Assembly: GCF_000878135.1 (NCBI RefSeq)
Contig: NZ_JXQZ01000014.1
Span: 28,348-92,347, forward strand
Length of the DNA stretch: 64,000 nt
Reading direction: 5' to 3'
From: Frigoribacterium sp. MEB024
GTDB lineage: Bacteria > Actinomycetota > Actinomycetes > Actinomycetales > Microbacteriaceae
The notes below the pieces were generated by a model. That model worked only from the letters and a program-made list of their open reading frames with translations. It searched no databases and was not told where the DNA came from. This document shows, in pieces, positions 51,689-60,208 of this stretch (the stretch's first letter is position 1; each line of letters starts with the position of its first letter). The position numbers and the translations under genes are program-made.

Positions 51689-52888
51689 TCAGGCGAGCAG
51701 GCGACGCAACTGGGCGCCCACCGCGTCGCCCTCGATGAGGAATCCGTCGTGTCCGTAGGGGCTCTCGACCACGGCCACGTCGTCGCCGTCCAGCCCGTGC
51801 CGCAGGTGTCGTGCGATCACCCGCTGGTCGGACACGGGGAAGAGCCGGTCGCTGTCGACGCCGAGCACGAGCGTCCGGGCCGTGATGCGGTTCAGGGCCG
51901 CCGCCACGCCACCACGGTCGCGCCCGACGTCGTGCGAGTTCATCGCGCCCAGCAGGGTCACGTAGCTGCCCGCGTCGAAGCGCCGGGTGAACTTGTTGCC
52001 GTGGAAGTCGAGGTAGCTCTCGACCTGGAACCGCCCCGGGCCGCCGAGCGGCGAGATCTCGCTCTGCCAGCTGCGACCGAACCGGGCGTTCAGCTCGTCG
52101 GGCGAGCGGTAGTTGAGCAGGGCCATCCGCCGGGCGAGCGCGAGGCCTCGGTACGGGCCGTCCACGGAGTCGTAGTAGTCCCCGCCGTCGAAGGCGGCGT
52201 CCATCCGGATCGCCTCGTACTGCACCGTGTTCAGGGCGATCTGGTCGGCGCTCACGACCGGCGGCGCGGCCAGCACGGCGAGCCGGTCGACGCGCGCCGG
52301 GTGCGTGACGGCCCACTCGAGGGCGTGCATGCCGCCCATCGACCCGCCCACGACCGCGGCCCACCGCTCGATGACGAGGCGGTCGGCCAGTGCCGCCTGG
52401 GCGGCGACCTGGTCGCGGATCGTCAGGTGGGGGAACCTCGACCCCCACTCGACGGCGTCCGGCGCGAACGACGAGGGGCCGGTGCTGCCCTGGCAGCCCC
52501 CGAGCACGTTCGGTGCGACGACGAACCAGCGGTCGGTGTCGATCGCGAGCCCGGGGCCGACGACGCCGTTCCACCAGCCGGCCGTGGGATGGCCGGGGCC
52601 GGCCGCTCCGACGACGTGGCTGTCTCCCGTCAGGGCGTGCGAGACCAGCACGGCGTTGCCGCGGTCGGCGTCCAGCTCGCCCCAGGTCTCGTAGGCGATC
52701 CGTGGGCGGGGCAGCGTGACGCCGCTCTCGAGCTCGAGGTCGTCCAACGCTTCGAAGAGCCGGGCCCCGGGATCGTCCCCGTCGCGCCAGGCGCCGGTGA
52801 CCGGTGGGCGGCCGAGCATCGCCAGGCGCGTGCGCTCGCTGATGACGCTCGACGGGACGGTGTCCTCGGGTGTGCTCTGCCAGTCCAT
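51689..52888 (-). CDS. metX: homoserine O-acetyltransferase
   Basis: A 399-aa alpha/beta hydrolase fold enzyme of methionine synthesis. ALTGDSHVVGAAGPGHPTAG and VLGGCQGSTGPSSFAP form the active-site pocket; AAVVGGSMGGMHALEWAVTH holds the nucleophile Ser; the catalytic Asp and His lie in LGVDSDRLFPVSDQ and SPYGHDGFLIEG. It activates homoserine with acetyl-CoA for MetY. ATG 52888 follows a GGA-containing leader and sits 22 bases after the metY hairpin. All motif residues are intact. Confidence 0.94.
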   Translation of the reverse strand: MDWQSTPEDTVPSSVISERTRLAMLGRPPVTGAWRDGDDPGARLFEALDDLELESGVTLPRPRIAYETWGELDADRGNAVLVSHALTGDSHVVGAAGPGHPTAGWWNGVVGPGLAIDTDRWFVVAPNVLGGCQGSTGPSSFAPDAVEWGSRFPHLTIRDQVAAQAALADRLVIERWAAVVGGSMGGMHALEWAVTHPARVDRLAVLAAPPVVSADQIALNTVQYEAIRMDAAFDGGDYYDSVDGPYRGLALARRMALLNYRSPDELNARFGRSWQSEISPLGGPGRFQVESYLDFHGNKFTRRFDAGSYVTLLGAMNSHDVGRDRGGVAAALNRITARTLVLGVDSDRLFPVSDQRVIARHLRHGLDGDDVAVVESPYGHDGFLIEGDAVGAQLRRLLA

Positions 52889-52909
52889 GTGACGTCCATC
52901 CTGGACGAG

Positions 52910-52954
52910 CCGAGGAGGCGCGGTGCGTTTGTTACGCGCACCGCGCCTCCTCGG
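52910..52954 (-). terminator. hairpin between metY and metX
   Basis: CCGAGGAGGCGCGGTGCG (52910-52927) and its exact reverse complement (52937-52954) form an 18-bp perfect stem with a 9-base loop. It is 34 bases past the metY stop and 22 bases before the metX start, so it may lower metX expression from the metY transcript. Confidence 0.8.
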
Positions 52955-52987
52955 GGCTGCCGCGTCCCGCGCGGCCTCGTCGTCGTC

Positions 52988-54319
52988 CTAGCTGCTGCGG
53001 AGCGCCTCCCGGGTGACGGCGCGCGCCGCCGCGAAGCCGGCGTCGAGGTCGGCCTTCAGGTCGTCCACGTTCTCGAGGCCGACCGAGAGGCGGACGAGCC
53101 CCGGGGTCACGCCGGTCGTCAGCTGCTGCTCGGGGGTGAGCTGCGAGTGGGTCGTCGACGCGGGGTGGATGACGAGGCTCCGCACGTCGCCGATGTTCGC
53201 GAGGTGGCTGAACAACTCGAGCCCGTCGACGAGGGCGCGTCCGGCGTCGACCCCGCCCTTCAGCTCGAACGACAGCACGGCGCCGACGCCCCTGGGGGCG
53301 TACTTGTTGGCCGCCGCGTACCACGGGCTGGTGGGCAGACCCGCGTAGTACACCGCGGCCACGTCGTCACGCGAGTCGAGCCACTCGGCGATCTCCTGGG
53401 CGTTCTGGACGTGCCGCTCGATGCGCAGGCTGAGCGTCTCGATGCCCTGGATCAGCGAGAACGCCGTGTCGGGGCTGTTCGAGGCGCCCAGGTCGCGCAG
53501 GAGCTGCACCCGTGCCTTGATCACGTACGCGAGCGCGTCGCCGACGGCCTGCGTGTAGACGGCTCCGTGGTACGACGGGTCGGGCTGCGTGAGGCCGGGG
53601 AAGCGCTCCGCGTTTGCCGACCACGGGAACGTGCCGCCGTCGACGATGAAGCCGCCGATGACCGTGCCGTGTCCGCCGAGGAACTTCGTCGCGGAGTGCA
53701 CGACGATGTCGGCGCCGTGCTCGAGCGGCCGGATCAGGTACGGCGTCGCGATGGTGTTGTCGACGATCAGCGGCACGCCCTCGGCGTGCGCGACGCCCGA
53801 CACCTTCTCGAGGTCGAGGATGTTGATCTTCGGGTTGCCGATGGTCTCGGCGAAGAACAGCTTCGTGTTCGGCCGCACCGCACGGCGCCACTCGTCGGCG
53901 TCGTCCTGGTTCTCGACGAACGTCGTCTCGATGCCGAGCTTCGCGAGCGTGTACTTGAAGAGGTTGTAGGTTCCGCCGTAGATCGACGACGACGACACGA
54001 TGTGGTCGCCCGCCTCGGCGATGTTCAGCACGGCGAAGGTCGACGCGGCCTGGCCCGACGCCACCAGCAGGGCACCCGTCCCGCCCTCGAGCGCGGCGAT
54101 GCGCTTCTCCACGACGTCGTGGGTGGGGTTCATGATGCGCGAGTAGATGTTGCCGTTCTCGGCCAGGGCGAAGAGGTCCTGCGCGTGCTGCGCGTCCCGG
54201 AAGACGTACGACGTCGTCTTGTAGATCGGCGTGGCACGGGCGTGGGTCGTCGGGTCGGGCTGGGCCCCGGCGTGGATCTGCTGCGTCTCGAACTTCCAGG
54301 CGGGCTGGGCGTCGGTCAT
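52988..54319 (-). CDS. metY: O-acetylhomoserine sulfhydrylase
   Basis: A 443-aa Cys/Met-metabolism PLP enzyme. [92 protein letters not shown] (Asp-loop) and [17 protein letters not shown] with the PLP Lys are all present. It makes homocysteine from O-acetylhomoserine and sulfide. ATG 54319 has a GCAGGAG Shine-Dalgarno 7 bases upstream. Upstream of metY the leader shows no clear SAM riboswitch. Confidence 0.94.
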   Translation of the reverse strand: MTDAQPAWKFETQQIHAGAQPDPTTHARATPIYKTTSYVFRDAQHAQDLFALAENGNIYSRIMNPTHDVVEKRIAALEGGTGALLVASGQAASTFAVLNIAEAGDHIVSSSSIYGGTYNLFKYTLAKLGIETTFVENQDDADEWRRAVRPNTKLFFAETIGNPKINILDLEKVSGVAHAEGVPLIVDNTIATPYLIRPLEHGADIVVHSATKFLGGHGTVIGGFIVDGGTFPWSANAERFPGLTQPDPSYHGAVYTQAVGDALAYVIKARVQLLRDLGASNSPDTAFSLIQGIETLSLRIERHVQNAQEIAEWLDSRDDVAAVYYAGLPTSPWYAAANKYAPRGVGAVLSFELKGGVDAGRALVDGLELFSHLANIGDVRSLVIHPASTTHSQLTPEQQLTTGVTPGLVRLSVGLENVDDLKADLDAGFAAARAVTREALRSS

Positions 54320-54454
54320 GGTCTGCTCCTGCGGTCGGGGTGCGTGAGGTGGGGTCCGTCCGCCGGGTGGTCGGCGGGGTCTGCGGTGACAGCCACGGTA
54401 CGGACCGGGCCCCCGACCGTCCACGATGCCGGACACGCGACGTAACGGGGCCGC

Positions 54455-54460
54455 TAGCGT
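54455..54460 (+). promoter_or_regulatory. -10 element of the SDR gene
   Basis: TAGCGT lies 56 bases before GTG 54517 and fits the -10 pattern seen at other genes here; the gene has a separate AGGAGG Shine-Dalgarno. Confidence 0.4.
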
Positions 54461-54516
54461 GGGCCGGGTGCGTCCGCAGCGGGCGACGACGACGAACGAC
54501 GCAACAGGAGGCACAC

Positions 54517-55293
54517 GTGACGAAGCGGGTCGTGGTGACGGGAGCCAGCTCGGGCATCGGAGCGGCGACGGTGCGGCTGTTCCGCTCGCGCGGCTGGGAC
54601 GTCCTGGCGGTCGCCCGGCGCGAGGAGCGCCTCCGTGCGCTCGCCGACGAGACGGGGGCGACCTGGTTCCGGGCCGACCTCACGCGCGACGACGACGTGG
54701 CCGCCCTGCGTGCCCACGTCGAGTCGACCGGGCCGTTGCACGCCCTGGTCAACAACGCCGGCGGCGCCTTCGGTCTCGACAGCGTCGAGAACGGCTCGAT
54801 CGACGACTGGCAGCGCATGTTCGACGTGAACGTGCTCGGCACCAAGCGGGCGGTCACCGCCCTGTTGCCCTCGCTCCGCGGCGGAGCCGAGGAGGCGCGG
54901 GGCGCCGACATCGTCACGGTCACCTCGATCGCCGGTCACGTCGCGTACGAGAACGGCGGCGGCTACAACGCCTCGAAGTTCGCCGAGCACGCCCTCGTGG
55001 CCGTGCTGCGGCTCGAGCTCGCGGGGGAGCCGATCCGGGTGATCGAGATCGCCCCGGGCATGGTGCACACCGAGGAGTTCTCGCTCGTGCGCTTCGGCGG
55101 GGACCAGGACCGAGCCGACGCCGTCTACCGCGACGTCGAGGCGCCGCTGACGGCCGACGACGTCGCCGAGGCGATCGTCCACTCGGTCGAACTGCCCGCC
55201 CACGTCAACCTCGACCTGGTGACGATCAAGCCAGTGGCACAAGCGGCGACCTACAACGTGGCCAAGGGCGAGCTGAAGGTCAAGAAGGACTGA
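54517..55293 (+). CDS. SDR family NAD(P)-dependent oxidoreductase (YdfG-like)
   Basis: A 258-aa classical short-chain dehydrogenase. VTGASSGIGAATVRLFRSRG is the NAD(P) loop; ALVNNAGGAFGLDS the NNAG motif; VTSIAGHVAYENGGGYNASK gives Ser, Tyr and Lys of the catalytic tetrad. IAPGMVHTEEFSLVRF and PLTADDVAEAIVHSVELP match serine/3-hydroxy acid dehydrogenases of the YdfG type. GTG 54517 has a perfect AGGAGG upstream. Its 3' end overlaps the next gene, which is on the opposite strand, by 14 bases. Confidence 0.9.
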   Translation: MTKRVVVTGASSGIGAATVRLFRSRGWDVLAVARREERLRALADETGATWFRADLTRDDDVAALRAHVESTGPLHALVNNAGGAFGLDSVENGSIDDWQRMFDVNVLGTKRAVTALLPSLRGGAEEARGADIVTVTSIAGHVAYENGGGYNASKFAEHALVAVLRLELAGEPIRVIEIAPGMVHTEEFSLVRFGGDQDRADAVYRDVEAPLTADDVAEAIVHSVELPAHVNLDLVTIKPVAQAATYNVAKGELKVKKD

Positions 55294-55870
55294 CCGGGCC
55301 GGGGGAGTCCGCGGACCGGGCGGCGCGCAGCCGGGCGAGGTCGCCCTCGACGAGGTCGCGCAGCCGCTCGTGGCGTCCGTCGTCGTAGTCGTCGTCCGGA
55401 CGCGCCGCCCAGCCGAGCCGATCCACGACGGTCTGGCCGACGTCGTCCCAGGCACGTGACCGGGCGGCCGCCACGACCTCGGCCACGAAGTCGTCGTCGT
55501 CCCGGCGCGAGGCCAGCGCCCGGGCCACGCCCTTCGAGGCGGCCTCGCGCAGCTTGAGCGCGTCGACGTCCTCGGGGCGGTAGTCGAACTGGTGTCGGGA
55601 CTGCCCGTACGACCGGCCGGTCATGCGCCGCAGCCGACGCACCCGCACGGCGGCCGCGGCCTGCTCGGTGGTCAGGCGGTCGATCTCGTCGCGGGTGACC
55701 CGGGTCGCGACGGCCTCGTCGAACGGCAGGCGCTCCTGCAGGGCGCGGCGGATGATCTGGTTGGTCACGGCGACGACCAGGGCGGAGCGGACGATCAGCA
55801 GGCCCTCGTCGACGGCGCGCTCGAGCGCCGTGCGTTCGGCGCGTCGGCGCGTTCCCGGTCCGTGGGGCAC
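55280..55870 (-). CDS. conserved-looking protein, unknown
   Basis: A 196-aa, highly charged, mostly helical protein with no membrane segment. Segments ALERAVDEGLLIVRSALVVA, RLTTEQAAAAVRVRRLRRMT and SRHQFDYRPEDVDALKLREA are Arg/Glu-rich. No known motif is recognised. Codon third positions are strongly GC, as in true genes here. It converges with the SDR gene and overlaps its end by 14 bases. The start ATG 55870 has no clear Shine-Dalgarno. I do not assign a function. Confidence 0.6.
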   Translation of the reverse strand: MPHGPGTRRRAERTALERAVDEGLLIVRSALVVAVTNQIIRRALQERLPFDEAVATRVTRDEIDRLTTEQAAAAVRVRRLRRMTGRSYGQSRHQFDYRPEDVDALKLREAASKGVARALASRRDDDDFVAEVVAAARSRAWDDVGQTVVDRLGWAARPDDDYDDGRHERLRDLVEGDLARLRAARSADSPGPVSPS

Positions 55871-56419
55871 TGGTCGACGTCCTCTCGTGGTCTGACGGGT
55901 GAGGCCCCGACCTTACCGGCGTGCCGGGGGCTGCCGACCGAGTGGTCGGCCCGGGCGACGGGGGTCGGGGCGACGCACCACACGGGTCACGAGCGGGTGG
56001 TTCCGACGCGGGACGGCCCGGCGGACGACCGGGCGGACCTCGCCGACGGTGCCCGCGCCTCCTGCCGTCCGGTGGCCCGGGGGCCGCGGAACCGCGCAGG
56101 ACGGCGGGCATCACCCGGGGGGAGCCGACGCGGGTCGGGCCCCACCCGGACGTCACCCGGACGAGGCCCCCTCGAACGGGGGACCCCCTCGTGCCTCGTC
56201 TTCCCAGGAGGCGCCCCGTAGCGTTGTCGAGGTCAGGATGCTCCGAACCCGAATCCGGGGCGTGCCTCTGCCGCGGTCGCCCGAATCGACCACCGGCCGA
56301 CGACGCCGGGCCACCCACCCGACGACGTCCCCCGAACGCACCCTCCGACGATGGTCGCCACCCGAACGCGCCGCCCCGCGGCGTGACCGGCGCCCGTCGA
56401 CGACCCCAGAGGAACCCCC
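55871..56419. other. long upstream region without a clear gene
   Basis: This 549-base stretch has very high GC but no frame with normal codon pattern. It contains two copies of the GCGCCTCC-type motif (about 56053 and 56213) and several Pro/Arg-biased open frames. It may hold the promoter and a long leader of the GT2 gene. Confidence 0.5.
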
Positions 56420-56497
56420 GTGACCCTCCGCGTCCGCACGCCCCTCCCCGCCGTCCGCCCGTCCACCTGCCGCTCCCCCCGGGGAGGTGTCGCGTGA
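56420..56497 (+). CDS. possible 25-aa leader ORF before the GT2 gene
   Basis: GTG 56420 reads MTLRVRTPLPAVRPS, then TCRSPRGGVA, and its TGA overlaps the GTG of the GT2 gene (GTGA). A CAGAGGAA Shine-Dalgarno lies 6 bases upstream. The peptide is Arg- and Pro-rich. It could be a translation-coupling leader; without homologs this is uncertain. Confidence 0.35.
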   Translation: MTLRVRTPLPAVRPSTCRSPRGGVA

Positions 56498-57456
56498 ACC
56501 GCCCCGCCCCCCGCGTCAGCGTCGTCGTCTGCGCCGACGAGTCGACCCCGTTCGACGGTCTGACCGCAGCGCTCGACTCCGTCCTCCGCGACGGGGACGT
56601 GCACGACGTCCTCGTCGTCGTCGACCGTGCGCCGCGACTCCGCGACCACCTGCGCCACCGCTACGACGACCTCGTCGTGGTCGACAACACCCGCACGCCG
56701 GGGCTCGCCGGCAGCCGCGACACCGGCATCGAGTCGGCGCGAGGCGACGTCGTCGCGTTCCTCGACGCGGACTGCGTCGCCCACGCAGGCTGGGCCCGGG
56801 CGCTCGCCGCGCCGTTCGACCAGGTCGATGTGATCGCCGTCGTCGGCCGGACCGAGGCGACCTGGTTCGGTGCCGCCGCGTCGGCACTGCCCGACGACCT
56901 GCTCTGGGCCGTCGACTGCACGCCCCGCTCGCGTCCCGACGGTCTCGTGGGGCTCGACGACGTGGCGGGGGCGACCGTGGCGTTCCGCCGCTGGGACCTC
57001 CTGCAGGTCGGCGGCCTGGCCAGCGGGGTCGACGTCCGAGACGCCGTGCCCCGCGGTGCCGAGTTCGTCGAGCTGTGCCTGCGCCTGGCGGCGGACGAGC
57101 CGGAGGCGCGGGTCGTGTCGACCTCGTCGGCCCGCGTCTCGCGCACCGTCCGTCCCGGTGAGACGAGTCGGCGGTCCGTCGTCGGCGCCGCCGTCGACCG
57201 TGGTGTCGCCCAGATCGCCCTGCGACGCGCGGTCGGAGGGGACGGCGACGCCGACACCGACCGACGTGTCACGGCCGGCCGACTGGCCCTCGGTGCGTGG
57301 CGGACGCTCCTGCGCCGTCGTCGCGGGGCGACCGTGCTGGCAGCCGGGTCGATCGGTCTCGTGACCGGACGCGTGCTCGGTCTGGTGCGCGGGACGCGCA
57401 TCGGCCTCCCGGTCGACCAGCTCGAACCGCTGCGCTCGGCCACCGTCCGCCACTGA
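56494..57456 (+). CDS. GT2 family glycosyltransferase
   Basis: A 320-aa GT-A enzyme. RVSVVVCADESTPFDGLTAA starts the Rossmann-like fold; VVDNTRTPGLAGSRDTGIES and DVVAFLDADC (the D-x-D motif that binds metal and UDP/GDP sugar) follow; WDLLQVGGLASGVDV lies in the acceptor side. C-terminal GLPVDQLEPLRSAT is not typical. No membrane helix, so it is probably soluble or peripheral. GTG 56494 has GGGGAGG 6 bases upstream. Donor and acceptor are unknown; it is not next to the main polysaccharide locus. Confidence 0.82.
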   Translation: MNRPAPRVSVVVCADESTPFDGLTAALDSVLRDGDVHDVLVVVDRAPRLRDHLRHRYDDLVVVDNTRTPGLAGSRDTGIESARGDVVAFLDADCVAHAGWARALAAPFDQVDVIAVVGRTEATWFGAAASALPDDLLWAVDCTPRSRPDGLVGLDDVAGATVAFRRWDLLQVGGLASGVDVRDAVPRGAEFVELCLRLAADEPEARVVSTSSARVSRTVRPGETSRRSVVGAAVDRGVAQIALRRAVGGDGDADTDRRVTAGRLALGAWRTLLRRRRGATVLAAGSIGLVTGRVLGLVRGTRIGLPVDQLEPLRSATVRH

Positions 57457-57571
57457 CCGGGGCCAGGACCTCGACCTCGACCTCGACCTCGGGGACGGGG
57501 CGGGTCGACGGCTCCGGCGTCCACCGCACGCCTCCCACGGACGAGGCCGGTCGGCACGGCCCGGGGGGTCG

Positions 57572-57577
57572 CAAGAT
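57572..57577 (+). promoter_or_regulatory. -10-like element of the photolyase-like gene (leaderless)
   Basis: CAAGAT ends 6 bases before GTG 57584. Confidence 0.4.
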
Positions 57578-57583
57578 GGGGGC

Positions 57584-58780
57584 GTGCCCATCCCGACCAG
57601 AGTCGCCGGCCTCGAGGCCCTCGACGAGTTCCTGCCCCGCGCCGGTTCCGCCTACGCCCGTGATCGCAATCATGACCTGGGGGTCTCGCGGCGCACCGTC
57701 TCGGGGCTGTCGCCGTACCTGCGCCACCGCCTCGTGACGGAACGCGAGGTCGTCGGCGCGGTCCTCGAGCGGCACACGCTCGGTGCTGCCGAGAAGTTCG
57801 TGCAGGAGGTGTTCTGGCGCACCTACTGGAAGGGCTGGCTCGAGCAGAACCCCGAGGTGTGGCGGCGGTACCGCCGGGACGTCGACCGCGCCGTCGACGC
57901 CGGCGTCCCCGCGGGGTACGAGGAGGCGGTCGCCGGCCGCACCGGGATCGACGCGATGGACGCCTGGGTGCGTGAGCTCGTCGACACCGGGTACCTCCAC
58001 AACCACACGCGCATGTGGTTCGCCAGCATCTGGATCTTCACGCTCGGCCTGCCGTGGCAACTGGGCGCCGACTTCTTCTACCGACACCTGCTCGACGGCG
58101 ACGCGGCCTCGAACACCCTGTCGTGGCGATGGGTCGCCGGCCTGCAGACCGCCGGCAAGACCTACCTGGCGACGGCCTCGAACATCTCGCGCTTCACCGA
58201 CGGCCGGTTCTCGCCCGCCGGCCTCGCCACCACGGCCCGGGCCCTCGACGAGGAGCCGCTGCCCCCGCGGACGCCCGTCGAGGCCGCCGACGTCGTCGGT
58301 TCCCCGGGCACCCGGGTTGGACTCCTGCTCCACGACGAGGACCTCGAGCCCGAGAGCCTGCTCGCCGAACGCCCCGGTCTCGTCGCCCGGCTGTCGGCCA
58401 CCGCCGTCGTCGCCGACCCCGGGTCACGGTCTCCCCAAGGGGCCTCGGCCGCCGTCGTGGCCTTCACGACGGGCGCCGTCGACGACGCGGCGACGCGCAC
58501 GCCGGACGCCGGCGGTCGGCCCGCCCGGACGCTGTCCGACGCGCTGCCCGCCACCGCCGTCGAATGGGCACGGTCCGAGGGCCTCGACACGGTGGTGACG
58601 CCGTACGCGCCGGTCGGTCCGGTCCAGGAACGTCTCGAGACCCTCCGTGCTGCCCTGTCGGTCGAGGGGATGGAGCTCGTCACCGTCCGACGGCGCTGGG
58701 ACGGCGAGGCCTGGCCGTCCGCCTCCCGGGGCTTCTTCCCGTTCCGCGGTCGCATCCCCGAGCTCGTCCGCCAGCTCTGA
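57584..58780 (+). CDS. photolyase/cryptochrome-like protein with FAD-binding domain N-terminal
   Basis: A 398-aa protein whose N-terminal half is a DNA photolyase FAD-binding domain: WRTYWKGWLEQNPEVWRRY, TGYLHNHTRMWFASIWIFTL, LPWQLGADFFYRHLLDGDAA and SNTLSWRWVAGLQT match the canonical H-N-x-x-R-M to WQW-x-x-G stretch. The usual alpha/beta antenna domain is absent before it; only 127 bases separate it from the preceding gene. Instead residues about 235-398 form an alpha/beta-like domain (RVGLLLHDEDLEPE, AVEWARSEGLDTVVTPYAPV, GFFPFRGRIPELV) resembling the ending of a photolyase N-domain. DNA repair or light sensing is likely by family; the order is unusual. Confidence 0.8.
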   Translation: MPIPTRVAGLEALDEFLPRAGSAYARDRNHDLGVSRRTVSGLSPYLRHRLVTEREVVGAVLERHTLGAAEKFVQEVFWRTYWKGWLEQNPEVWRRYRRDVDRAVDAGVPAGYEEAVAGRTGIDAMDAWVRELVDTGYLHNHTRMWFASIWIFTLGLPWQLGADFFYRHLLDGDAASNTLSWRWVAGLQTAGKTYLATASNISRFTDGRFSPAGLATTARALDEEPLPPRTPVEAADVVGSPGTRVGLLLHDEDLEPESLLAERPGLVARLSATAVVADPGSRSPQGASAAVVAFTTGAVDDAATRTPDAGGRPARTLSDALPATAVEWARSEGLDTVVTPYAPVGPVQERLETLRAALSVEGMELVTVRRRWDGEAWPSASRGFFPFRGRIPELVRQL

Positions 58781-58847
58781 GGCGGCTCGGGGGAGGGCTG
58801 GGGGCGGCAGCTCGTCCGAGGCTGTGGACCGTCCAGGCGGTCGTCCG

Positions 58848-58853
58848 TACCGT
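58848..58853 (+). promoter_or_regulatory. -10 element of the DUF2071 gene (leaderless)
   Basis: TACCGT ends 7 bases before ATG 58861. Confidence 0.5.
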
Positions 58854-58860
58854 GGAGGTC

Positions 58861-59625
58861 ATGGACCAGACCACGCCGGGGGCCGAACCCGATCCGGTGT
58901 CCCGCACCGCGCCTCCGTTGCTCCGCCCCGCGTTCATCCGACAGCACTGGGGCGGTCTGGCCTTCGCGCACTGGCGGGTCGAGCCCGACCGTGTCGCACC
59001 GTTGCTGCCGCCCGGCACGCGGCCCGACGTGTTCGACGGATCGACCTGGGTCGGGCTGATCCCGTTCAAGCTGACCGGCAGCGCCTTCGGGCCGCTGCCG
59101 GCCGTGCCCTGGGCCGGGGACTTCCTCGAGACGAACGTGCGGTTGTACTCGGTCGACGCCCTGGGCCGTCGGGGCGTCGTGTTCCGCACCCTCGAGGCCC
59201 AGCGTCTCGTGTCGGTGCTCGCCGCGAACGTGGGCCTCGGCCTGCCGTACCGGTGGGCGTCCATGCACGAGTCCCGGGCCGACGGGGTCGTGACGTACCG
59301 CAGCACGAGGCTCGGGCCGGGGGCGAACCCGTCGTCACGCCTGTCCGTCCGACCCACCGACGAGGTGGTCGAGGGTGATCCGCTCGCCGAGTTCCTCACC
59401 GCCCGATGGGGCATGCACGTCGCCCGGGGCGGGCGCACGAGGTACTGGCCGAACCGGCACGACACCTGGTCGCTGCGCCGGGCCGAGCTGGTCGACCTCG
59501 ACGACGAGCTGGTGGCCGACGGCGGCCTGCCGGGCGTCACCGACCGCGAGCCCGACTCGCTGCTCTGGTCCGATGGCGTCGACACCGTCTTCGCGCCTCC
59601 CGGGGGTGCCTGGGTCCCCGCGTGA
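58861..59625 (+). CDS. DUF2071 (YqjF-like) family protein
   Basis: A 254-aa protein with the YqjF/DUF2071 pattern: FIRQHWGGLAFAHWRVEPDR, RVAPLLPPGTRPDVFDGSTW, VGLIPFKLTG, FLETNVRLYSVDALGRRGVV and YWPNRHDTWSLRRAELVDLD. YqjF is an acetoacetate-decarboxylase-like fold, but the catalytic lysine has not been traced here. Cellular role unknown. The start is ATG 58861, supported by a leaderless -10. Upstream in-frame reading is a shadow of the photolyase gene. Confidence 0.85.
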   Translation: MDQTTPGAEPDPVSRTAPPLLRPAFIRQHWGGLAFAHWRVEPDRVAPLLPPGTRPDVFDGSTWVGLIPFKLTGSAFGPLPAVPWAGDFLETNVRLYSVDALGRRGVVFRTLEAQRLVSVLAANVGLGLPYRWASMHESRADGVVTYRSTRLGPGANPSSRLSVRPTDEVVEGDPLAEFLTARWGMHVARGGRTRYWPNRHDTWSLRRAELVDLDDELVADGGLPGVTDREPDSLLWSDGVDTVFAPPGGAWVPA

Positions 59626-59646
59626 CGCGTGGTGGCCTGCGCGCGT

Positions 59647-59652
59647 TACGGT
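59647..59652 (+). promoter_or_regulatory. -10 element of the PRTase-S51-ung operon (leaderless)
   Basis: TACGGT ends 7 bases before ATG 59660. Confidence 0.5.
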
Positions 59653-59659
59653 TGTCGGC

Positions 59660-60208
59660 ATGGTCACCCCACCCGACGACAGCCAGGCCGCCCCCGCACG
59701 ACCCGAGGTCGAGGCTCCCGAGAGGGAGGTGCTCGGCTGGCTCGAGTTCGGAGAGGCCGCGCGGCACCTGGCCTCGGACGTCGTCCAGGCGGGGTTCACG
59801 CCCGACGTGATCGTCGCCGTCGCCCGCGGGGGGCTCGTGCTCGCCGGGGCCGTGGCCTACGCGCTCGACACCAAGATGTGCGGCTCGATCAACGTCGAGT
59901 TCTACACGGGCGTCGACGAGCGACTGCCCGAGCCCGTCCTGCTGCCCCCGACCCTCGACGCCCCGTCGCTCGAGGGCAAGAAGGTGCTCGTCGTCGACGA
60001 CGTGTCCGACTCGGGGCGCACCCTCGTGCTCGTGCGCGACCTGCTCGCCGAGGTGGCCGCCGAGGTGCGCACCGTCTGCCTGTACAGCAAGCCCCGCACC
60101 GTGCTCGAACCCGACTTCGTCTGGAAGCGCACCGACCAGTGGATCACCTTCCCGTGGAGCGCCCAGCCGCCGGTCACGCGTGAGGTCGGCGCGGGGGTGA
60201 GCGCGTGA
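59660..60208 (+). CDS. phosphoribosyltransferase family protein
   Basis: A 182-aa type I PRTase. The PRPP loop is VLVVDDVSDSGRTLVLVRDL, preceded by the beta-strand PDVIVAVARGGLVLAGAVAY (pyrophosphate loop) and followed by VCLYSKPRTVLEPDFVWKRT. This is the pattern of Gpt/Xpt-like purine PRTases in actinobacteria (often annotated only as phosphoribosyltransferase). Substrate base unknown. Its stop overlaps the next GTG (GTGA), and ung follows, so it is in a nucleobase-related operon. Confidence 0.87.
   Translation: MVTPPDDSQAAPARPEVEAPEREVLGWLEFGEAARHLASDVVQAGFTPDVIVAVARGGLVLAGAVAYALDTKMCGSINVEFYTGVDERLPEPVLLPPTLDAPSLEGKKVLVVDDVSDSGRTLVLVRDLLAEVAAEVRTVCLYSKPRTVLEPDFVWKRTDQWITFPWSAQPPVTREVGAGVSA

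Noticed and set aside
54320..54516. SAM riboswitch upstream of metY
   Set aside because: No recognisable SAM-aptamer core or pairing pattern could be drawn by eye; a covariance-model search would settle it.
57470..57492. CGACCT tandem repeat after the GT2 gene
   Set aside because: Only about four short units; too small to interpret.
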